Source of the DNA: a bacterium
GTDB taxonomy: Bacteria > Patescibacteriota > Minisyncoccia > UBA6257 > GWB1-50-10
Assembly (NCBI GenBank): GCA_027310975.1
Contig: DAICZV010000028.1
Coordinates: forward strand, 1 to 9,455
Length of the DNA stretch: 9,455 nucleotides
Direction of reading: 5' to 3'
Shown here: in pieces, positions 5,661-9,455 of the stretch
Layout: every line of letters starts with the position of its first letter
Position numbering within the stretch: position 1 is the stretch's first letter
The notes under the pieces: generated by a model
Told to the model about the DNA's origin: nothing
Seen by the model: only the letters and a program-made list of their open reading frames with translations
Databases searched by the model: none
Program-made: the position numbers and the translations under genes

Positions 5661-5743
5661 GCCCGCGTCGCACGTTCTGTGAGTCGGCTAAAGCTTGGGC
5701 TAGCGCCCTTGAGCGGTCGACGAACGGGACGGGCGGCGCGGGC
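5661..5743. repeat. Long GC-rich inverted repeat between convergent genes
   Basis: GCCCGCGTCGC (5661-5671) pairs with GCGGCGCGGGC (5733-5743), 10 of 11 positions. The structure extends inward with CGTTC (5673-5677) against GAACG (5722-5726) and GTCG against CGAC. The loop holds further short complementary pieces (GCTA/TAGC). It fills most of the 101-bp gap between the dehydratase and DedA-like stops. It may act as a bidirectional terminator or RNA stabiliser, but neither side has a T-run. Confidence 0.5.
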
Positions 5744-5749
5744 AGCCGG

Positions 5750-6454
5750 CTATTTATCCCCGAAGAGGCGATGCTCATCCTCTTCTTCCTCCTCCTCTTC
5801 CTCCCGCCGGCTTTTTTCTATTTTTTCGGCTAGCGCGCCGACCTTCTCCCTCGTCGCTGAGACCTTTCTGGCGATCTTCTTCAAAAGATATTCGCCGCCG
5901 ATCACAATGACGGCGCCGGCCGCGATCAAAAGCTCCGCCTGTTTGAAGATGTTCTCGGACTGCAGGTAATGAAGTCCGGAGTCCATGAAATAGGCGATGA
6001 TGGTGATGCCCGAAAACCAGGAAAGGACGCCGATGAGCTCGGCCCGGAAGAAACGGCCGGGTTTTATCTTCGCCCAGCCGATGGCGAGCATAGCGACGAT
6101 GTTCGTCCCCAACAGGAACTTGGAGCCGATGAGCATCTTGGCTGTGTTTTCGCGGGCGTAATACAGATACGATTGGTTCTTCCGACTCTGCTTCATTTTG
6201 CGGTAAAGCCGCCAGCCGAAGCGGGTGTTTCTCATGGAACGCCCCACGATATAAAGGAAGGTGTCCACGAAGATGACGGAAGCGATGGCCGGACCCAAGA
6301 AGTCGCTCCAGCCGATAGTATTGTTCAAAACGAGGTAGACCGAGACGAAGATGGTTATCTCGCCCTGGACGACCATGCCGCCCGCGATTATCCAATGGGT
6401 CCAGGCCGGATATGTTGAAATCCACTGGCCTAAACTCCCTAAAATGCTGTCCAT
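5750..6454 (-). CDS. DedA-like (VTT/SNARE-associated) membrane protein with acidic tail
   Basis: This 234-residue integral membrane protein has about four or five hydrophobic segments, near residues 20-43, 52-70, 108-127, 138-158 and 173-190. The order of features fits the DedA/VTT family. An early GE membrane re-entrant region (Q30-G31-E32) is followed by FVDTFLYIVGRSM (62-74, equivalent to the family's G...Y.xGR), then a cytosolic basic loop, KFLLGTNIVAMLAIGWAKIKPGRFF (the R-F...G...M..xRF helix pair) and W146. DedA proteins are thought to move or scramble lipid carriers and phospholipids across the membrane. The C-terminus is a basic then acidic helical tail (E-rich run at 218-225), encoded by a purine-only stretch. 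The match to DedA is by pattern and somewhat divergent. The start at 6454 has no ribosome binding site but follows an extended -10 promoter. Confidence 0.75.
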   Translation of the reverse strand: MDSILGSLGQWISTYPAWTHWIIAGGMVVQGEITIFVSVYLVLNNTIGWSDFLGPAIASVIFVDTFLYIVGRSMRNTRFGWRLYRKMKQSRKNQSYLYYARENTAKMLIGSKFLLGTNIVAMLAIGWAKIKPGRFFRAELIGVLSWFSGITIIAYFMDSGLHYLQSENIFKQAELLIAAGAVIVIGGEYLLKKIARKVSATREKVGALAEKIEKSRREEEEEEEEDEHRLFGDK

Positions 6455-6489
6455 AATTGATTAAGCGTCAATAATTAAGCCCAGCCGAA

Positions 6490-6498
6490 GTTATAGCA
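6490..6498 (-). promoter_or_regulatory. Extended -10 promoter for the DedA-like gene
   Basis: On the minus strand TGCTATAAC gives a 5/6 -10 box (TATAAC, 6490-6495) with the TGn extension and no clear -35. The start near 6484 leaves a leader of about 30 bases. Confidence 0.45.
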
Positions 6499-6499
6499 C

Positions 6500-6528
6500 T
6501 GGGCATGGGACATAAGCTACATTACAAT
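6500..6528 (+). promoter_or_regulatory. Promoter candidate for the GGQ-domain gene
   Basis: TGGGCA (6500-6505, 4/6) and TACAAT (6523-6528, 5/6) are spaced by 17 bases. The predicted start is at about 6535, two bases before the ATG at 6537, which would give a leaderless mRNA. It overlaps the divergent DedA-gene promoter region. Confidence 0.4.
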
Positions 6529-6536
6529 GATACCAA

Positions 6537-6848
6537 ATGGCAACTTATTTTGACGAAGACAAGGTGAGGATAGAAGCGGTCCGGAGCGAGGGGCCGGGCG
6601 GACAAAACATCAATCGCCGCGATACCAAGGTGCACGCGTGGGTCAAAGTGAACGACCTTAAGCTGGACGAGGACGGCAAAAAGCTTGTCCGGGAGAAGCT
6701 TGCCCATCGCGTCACGAAGCGCGATGAGCTGGAGGTGACGAACGAGGAGGGGAGGACGCAGGAAGAGAACCGGGCAAAAGCTTTGGAGATAATGGAAAAG
6801 CTCATTGCAGAGGCGCTTAAGGTAAAGCCGCCCCGAGTCATTGATTAG
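6537..6848 (+). CDS. GGQ-domain peptidyl-tRNA hydrolase-like protein (ArfB/ICT1 type, short)
   Basis: This 103-residue protein consists of the class I release-factor catalytic domain alone. SEGPGGQNINRRDTKV (17-32) carries the GGQ tripeptide (21-23) that enters the ribosomal peptidyl-transferase centre and hydrolyses peptidyl-tRNA. There is no codon-recognition domain, so it belongs with ribosome-rescue factors rather than RF1/RF2. E. coli ArfB (YaeJ) is about 140 residues and has a long basic C-terminal tail that enters the empty mRNA channel. Here the protein ends KVKPPRVID, so that tail is almost entirely absent. It could be a rescue factor that senses stalled ribosomes in another way or needs a partner. 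No ribosome binding site is visible before the ATG. The GGQ assignment is certain; the ArfB-like role is an inference. Confidence 0.88.
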   Translation: MATYFDEDKVRIEAVRSEGPGGQNINRRDTKVHAWVKVNDLKLDEDGKKLVREKLAHRVTKRDELEVTNEEGRTQEENRAKALEIMEKLIAEALKVKPPRVID

Positions 6849-6908
6849 TATTAAGTAGTATGCAGCAAGTAGAAAGTATCGTTGACGTTATACCTGCTAC
6901 TTAATACT
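6847..6908. repeat. Inverted repeat between convergent genes (possible bidirectional terminator)
   Basis: A perfect 12-bp inverted repeat, AGTATTAAGTAG (6847-6858) and CTACTTAATACT (6897-6908), is separated by 38 bases that can themselves fold (CAG/CTG extension, GTATCG/CGTTATAC). It overlaps the stop of the GGQ gene and ends just before the stop of the oxidoreductase gene. There is no U-run on either strand. The arms are built of repeated AGTA and AAGTAG units. Confidence 0.5.
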
Positions 6909-6912
6909 CGTA

Positions 6913-7629
6913 CTAGTATCCCGCGAACTCCTCCATCTTGATATCGTCGTCCGAGACCCCGAAGCCGTTCAGCATTTTATGCATCGCTCCGGTCATCGCC
7001 GGCGGCCCGGCGAGGTAATAAATAGGCGAAAGAATGTCTGCGACATATCGGCCGATCATTTCTTTGGTGATATAACCCTTCTCTTCCGGCCACGCCGGGT
7101 CGTCCGTCATTGTGGCAATGAGTTTGAAATTGGGATTTTTGTCTTCAAGCGCTTTTAATTCTTCAAGGAAAGCGGCGTCCTTCGGCCCGCGGTTGGAATA
7201 AAAGAGGAATATCTTATGCGGCAGATTTTGAGCGGCGGCTTCCACGGCCATGCTCCGAAAGGGCGTGATGCCGATGCCGCCCGCAAGCATAACAGCCGGG
7301 CGCGCAACATTCGCCTGGAGCGTCATATTGCCGTAAGGACCGTCCATTTGGATTTCGGTGCCATCCGGCAGGTCCTTCAGGATATTTTTGAAAGCCGTGT
7401 CGCGCATCCGTGTCGCGATCAAAATATCCTCTTCGGACGGGGCGTTCGCGAAAGAAAATGTCCGCGTAACGCCTTCTGCGTCCAATTTCTCCTGCGGAAT
7501 GTTCAGAAGGGTGTAATCGGCGTTTTGTCCGGATTTGAAAGCGAAGTCCGCCGGCCGGGTGATGACGAAGGCCGTCGTCCCGTCGGCGACAGCGTGCTTC
7601 CCTTTAAGATGAGCGATGTATTTAGGCAT
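6913..7629 (-). CDS. FAD/NAD(P)H oxidoreductase, ferredoxin-NADP reductase fold
   Basis: This 238-residue flavoenzyme has the two-domain ferredoxin reductase architecture. Residues 1-105 form the FAD-binding barrel with RTFSF (56-60, the RxYS-type flavin motif) and GPYG (97-100). Residues 108-238 form the NAD(P)H-binding domain with LAGGIGITPF (115-124), FYSNR (143-147), YLAGPPAMTGAM (205-216) and the terminal MEEFAGY. There is no 2Fe-2S domain, so it passes electrons between NAD(P)H and a separate carrier such as ferredoxin, flavodoxin or rubredoxin, none of which is encoded nearby. The frame is open a little further upstream from a TTG, but that codon is part of the promoter (TATAAT at 7636-7641). 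The ATG at 7629 is chosen because MPKYIAHL starts the first beta strand. Confidence 0.9.
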   Translation of the reverse strand: MPKYIAHLKGKHAVADGTTAFVITRPADFAFKSGQNADYTLLNIPQEKLDAEGVTRTFSFANAPSEEDILIATRMRDTAFKNILKDLPDGTEIQMDGPYGNMTLQANVARPAVMLAGGIGITPFRSMAVEAAAQNLPHKIFLFYSNRGPKDAAFLEELKALEDKNPNFKLIATMTDDPAWPEEKGYITKEMIGRYVADILSPIYYLAGPPAMTGAMHKMLNGFGVSDDDIKMEEFAGY

Positions 7630-7635
7630 TAGTCC

Positions 7636-7641
7636 ATTATA
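7636..7641 (-). promoter_or_regulatory. -10 box of the oxidoreductase gene (leaderless start)
   Basis: A perfect TATAAT on the minus strand ends 6 bases before the ATG at 7629, so transcription should begin at or within a base or two of the start codon. The -35 region is AT-rich without a clear box. Confidence 0.5.
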
Positions 7642-7700
7642 TTCTAACAAAAACTAATAGGTTTACGCTTTCAATTGTGGATAAAACAGAAACTGACCAT

Positions 7701-7728
7701 TTAACACTTCGGCCAATGGATTTATAAT
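7701..7728 (+). promoter_or_regulatory. Promoter for the HNH gene
   Basis: TTAACA (7701-7706, 5/6) and TATAAT (7723-7728, 6/6) are separated by 16 bases. This is the best promoter match in the window. The start near 7735 leaves only about 5-6 bases before the ATG at 7741. Confidence 0.6.
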
Positions 7729-7740
7729 GAAGACATTACG

Positions 7741-8241
7741 ATGCCGATTGTGAAGTGCAGGATCTGTAGAAGTAAATTCTACGCTAAACCGTTCTGGCTG
7801 AAGCGTGGGTTCGGCACTTATTGTTCTGCAAAATGCCAACACACAGGGCAGAGAACTGGAAGGATAGTTAAATGCTTCCTTTGCGGTACGGAATCCTATA
7901 AGACCAAGAAGGCGTTGACTCATTCCAAGAGCGGGAAGTTCTTTTGCAGTAAATCGTGCCAGACAAAATGGCGCAACTCTATTTTTATAGGGGAGAAACA
8001 CGCTAATTGGAGAAGTGGGCGCTTTGCGTACAAAACGGTCCTCACGAGAGCTAACGTAAAGAAAATATGCAAATTATGTGGCACCAAAGACGCTAGAGTT
8101 TTAGCCATACACCACGTTGATCTGAACCATTTTAACAATAAGATTGCCAACCTTGTTTGGCTGTGTCACAATTGTCACGTCCTTGTTCATCATTATAACA
8201 AGGAAAAGGAGGCGCTTTTTAGCAAAATAAAAGCGGTCTAA
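7741..8241 (+). CDS. HNH endonuclease with N-terminal zinc fingers
   Basis: This 166-residue nuclease has two CxxC...CxxxC zinc-binding modules, C6/C9/C28/C32 and C45/C48/C69/C73, followed by a complete HNH/beta-beta-alpha-metal domain. That domain has C110-x2-C113, the catalytic pair H124-H125, N137, C142-x2-C145-H146 and H150. All metal and catalytic positions are present, so it should be active. Such free-standing HNH proteins are found in phages, in group I and group II introns and next to tRNA genes. It is AT-richer than the oxidoreductase gene and lies one base before tRNA-His, with its stop at 8239-8241. The start is fixed by the first zinc finger beginning at residue 6. The target site cannot be told from the sequence. 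A homing or mobile role is inferred from its position. Confidence 0.9.
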   Translation: MPIVKCRICRSKFYAKPFWLKRGFGTYCSAKCQHTGQRTGRIVKCFLCGTESYKTKKALTHSKSGKFFCSKSCQTKWRNSIFIGEKHANWRSGRFAYKTVLTRANVKKICKLCGTKDARVLAIHHVDLNHFNNKIANLVWLCHNCHVLVHHYNKEKEALFSKIKAV

Positions 8242-9455
8242 TGGTGGGCGTAGCTCAATTGGTAGAGCACCAGATTGTGGATCTGGTCGTTGTGGGTTCA
8301 AGTCCCATCGTCCACCCCAAACGGTATCTAATATAACCGAGTTCGGTTGATTGGATATCATTGCAGGAATCTCGGCAATTTGTCGGGATTTTTGCGTTTT
8401 AGGGGCAATCTTGGATTTTGATTTGCCGGCTATGAATGGTGTAAATTCTACGGCCAAATCGGTTATTATCCTTGGACCGGCAATCTCTTTGTATTTCTTG
8501 GTAAAGACCATGTCCTCGGCTTGCATCAGTCCTCTAATGATCGGTGACGGTATTACGGTTTGGATTTTTTTGTCGGCCACCTCAAACCTCTCCCAGTAAA
8601 GGCCAAGGAATAGTCTTTTCATTTCATCCGGCGATTTAGTATAGGCTTCGTAAGCGTTGCGGACAAACAAGAGCATATCTTGCAGTTCATCAATCCTCAT
8701 ATTGAGTTTTTTATCTTGGGCGTACAGTCCGTCTTGCAACAGTTCAAGCTGTTCTTTGATTTTCACTTTGATTCTGGAGAAGTCGTCATCCGTGATAAGT
8801 CCGGCAAATAGTTTTTCCTCGGCTGTATCCCGTTTCTTTTCAAACATCATTTTTTGAGTATTCAGAGCTCGCTTATCTTTGTTGATCACTTCTTTGCGAC
8901 CGCTGTAAATCTTTTCAATCTTGGTCACCAGTCTGTCGGTAAAATTGGGAGTAAATTCTATATACTTGAACAAGTTAGCAACTTGCTGTTCTATATCCCA
9001 GACTTCCACATATTTGTCTTGGCATTTAATCTGATCGCCGGATCGGTTGCAGTGATAATAAGATTTATTTTTCTTAGGATGATGTTCGGCCGTGTATCTT
9101 TGTCCGCAGTTGGCACAAAAGGTCAGGCCTCGCAGAATGAAATTGAATTTTTGCCGTCGGCAGGCATAGCGATTATGTTCGGCCATAACTAGTTGGACCC
9201 GTTCCCATAAATTATCTATAAGCGGTTTATGTTTTCCGGTATTAACTAATCCTCGCCACCGCATCTCGCCGTAGTAAAAAGGATTTTTTAAGATCTCAAT
9301 CATCTTGCTATGAGCCAATCGTTTGTCGGCGTGGGTTCTAAAACCTTTTTTGTATAAAGCGTCACGAACTTCAAAGACTGAATAATCTCCGGTCACATAC
9401 ATTTTGAATGCTTCTTGAATAAGCGGTGCTCGTTCCTCATCTACAATAATAATTC
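8101..9455 (-). CDS. Large serine recombinase, C-terminal part (5' end outside window)
   Basis: This DNA integrase or invertase-type recombinase is missing its catalytic serine domain beyond the right edge; the frame is open to 9455. Visible parts, numbered from the Met codon at 9400-9402, begin with the preceding VDEERAPLIQEAF and the recombinase domain (MYVTGDYSVFEVRDALYKKG..., NPFYYGEMRWRG, 40-51). A zinc ribbon follows (C96-x2-C99 ... C118 ... C127), then a long coiled coil (160-245) and a C-terminal region with RLFLGLYWERFEV. Conserved-looking sequence ends near residues 300-350. From about residue 361 the frame is the antisense translation of tRNA-His, then of the HNH gene 3' end, down to the stop at 8101. 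The last ~70 residues are therefore not recombinase sequence; either the protein is chimeric or its own stop was lost at an integration junction. Confidence 0.88.
   Translation of the reverse strand, partial: IIIVDEERAPLIQEAFKMYVTGDYSVFEVRDALYKKGFRTHADKRLAHSKMIEILKNPFYYGEMRWRGLVNTGKHKPLIDNLWERVQLVMAEHNRYACRRQKFNFILRGLTFCANCGQRYTAEHHPKKNKSYYHCNRSGDQIKCQDKYVEVWDIEQQVANLFKYIEFTPNFTDRLVTKIEKIYSGRKEVINKDKRALNTQKMMFEKKRDTAEEKLFAGLITDDDFSRIKVKIKEQLELLQDGLYAQDKKLNMRIDELQDMLLFVRNAYEAYTKSPDEMKRLFLGLYWERFEVADKKIQTVIPSPIIRGLMQAEDMVFTKKYKEIAGPRIITDLAVEFTPFIAGKSKSKIAPKTQKSRQIAEIPAMISNQPNSVILDTVWGGRWDLNPQRPDPQSGALPIELRPPLDRFYFAKKRLLFLVIMMNKDVTIVTQPNKVGNLIVKMVQINVVYG
8172..8199 (+). promoter_or_regulatory. 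Promoter candidate for tRNA-His inside the HNH gene
   Basis: TTGTCA (8172-8177, 5/6) and TATAAC (8194-8199, 5/6) are separated by 16 bases near the 3' end of the HNH coding region. Transcription would start near 8206, about 37 bases before the tRNA. Confidence 0.4.
8243..8319 (+). tRNA. tRNA-His (anticodon GUG), CCA encoded
   Basis: The acceptor stem is perfect (GTGGGCG/CGTCCAC) with an extra 5' G (8243) opposite discriminator C73 (8316), the identity pair of bacterial tRNA-His. The anticodon stem is CCAGA/TCTGG and the loop TTGTGGA has GUG at 8277-8279. The T arm has TTCAAGT. Bases 8317-8319 are CCA, so the tail is encoded, unlike in the other three tRNAs here. The HNH gene ends one base upstream, and the recombinase reading frame crosses the tRNA on the other strand. 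Confidence 0.97.
8325..8357. repeat. Imperfect palindrome next to tRNA-His, candidate recombinase attachment site
   Basis: The core is AACCGA (8335-8340), GT (8341-8342), TCGGTT (8343-8348). Outer arms TATCTAAT (8325-8332) and ATTGGATA (8350-8357) match in 7 of 8 positions, with one extra base on the left. Large serine recombinases act on imperfect palindromes of this size with a central non-palindromic dinucleotide. The site starts five bases after the tRNA CCA and lies between the tRNA and the recombinase domain. It could instead be the tRNA terminator, although no T-run follows. Confidence 0.45.

Noticed and set aside
5679..5969. Plus-strand open frame with a poly-serine run
   Set aside because: The serines are the antisense of the poly-Glu tail of the DedA-like protein. 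It has no start signal of its own.
5775..6425. Second minus-strand open frame overlapping the DedA-like gene
   Set aside because: It overlaps the DedA-like gene in another frame on the same strand. Its product is rich in R, H and G with no membrane segments, which is typical of a frame shadow in GC-rich DNA.
1..9455. CRISPR array, insertion sequence ends, rRNA genes
   Set aside because: I saw no regularly spaced direct repeats, no terminal inverted repeats around a transposase, and no rRNA-like stretches.

Overview
The window looks like a fragment of a small, densely packed bacterial genome, most likely from the Candidate Phyla Radiation (Patescibacteria, Parcubacteria-like). That placement is an inference. 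It rests on proteins at or below usual family length, a group I intron inside a tRNA gene, tRNA genes packed between protein genes with gaps of only a few bases, and several start codons lying almost on top of their predicted promoters. The core genes are moderately GC-rich. The HTH gene at 3651-4358, the HNH gene at 7741-8241 and the recombinase at the right end are visibly more AT-rich.

Layout, left to right. The tail of an unidentified gene (1-120) runs into gpmI (cofactor-independent phosphoglycerate mutase). Next come a tRNA-Pro(UGG) on the minus strand and a tRNA-Arg(UCU) on the plus strand, with back-to-back promoters in a 44-bp gap. The minus-strand block at 1873-3646 carries, in transcription order, a tRNA-Phe(GAA) interrupted by a 210-nt group I intron, then the ATPase (znuC-like) and membrane permease (znuB-like) of a zinc/manganese ABC importer. 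Directly upstream of that tRNA is a minus-strand gene for an HTH protein whose C-terminal half may be LAGLIDADG-like. A divergent gene (4536-5180) of unknown function has its own promoter, a strong ribosome binding site and a terminator.

Next are a pterin-4a-carbinolamine dehydratase (+), a DedA-like membrane protein (-), a short GGQ-domain protein of the ArfB/ICT1 type (+) and an FAD/NAD(P)H oxidoreductase of the ferredoxin-reductase fold (-). At the right end an HNH endonuclease gene (+) ends one base before tRNA-His(GUG). A large serine recombinase (-, continuing past the window) faces that tRNA, and its reading frame runs straight through the tRNA on the opposite strand. A 33-bp imperfect palindrome with a central GT lies just outside the 3' end of tRNA-His. 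It is a candidate recombinase attachment site and the likely left border of an integrated element.

The strongest finding is the tRNA-Phe intron. The P1, P3-P8 and P10 pairings can be written from the sequence. The internal guide sequence matches the ligated exons over ten positions with a single G.U wobble at the 5' splice site, which fixes insertion between U33 and G34. The second theme is tRNA genes as landing places for mobile or selfish genes (the intron, the HTH gene, the HNH gene and the serine recombinase).
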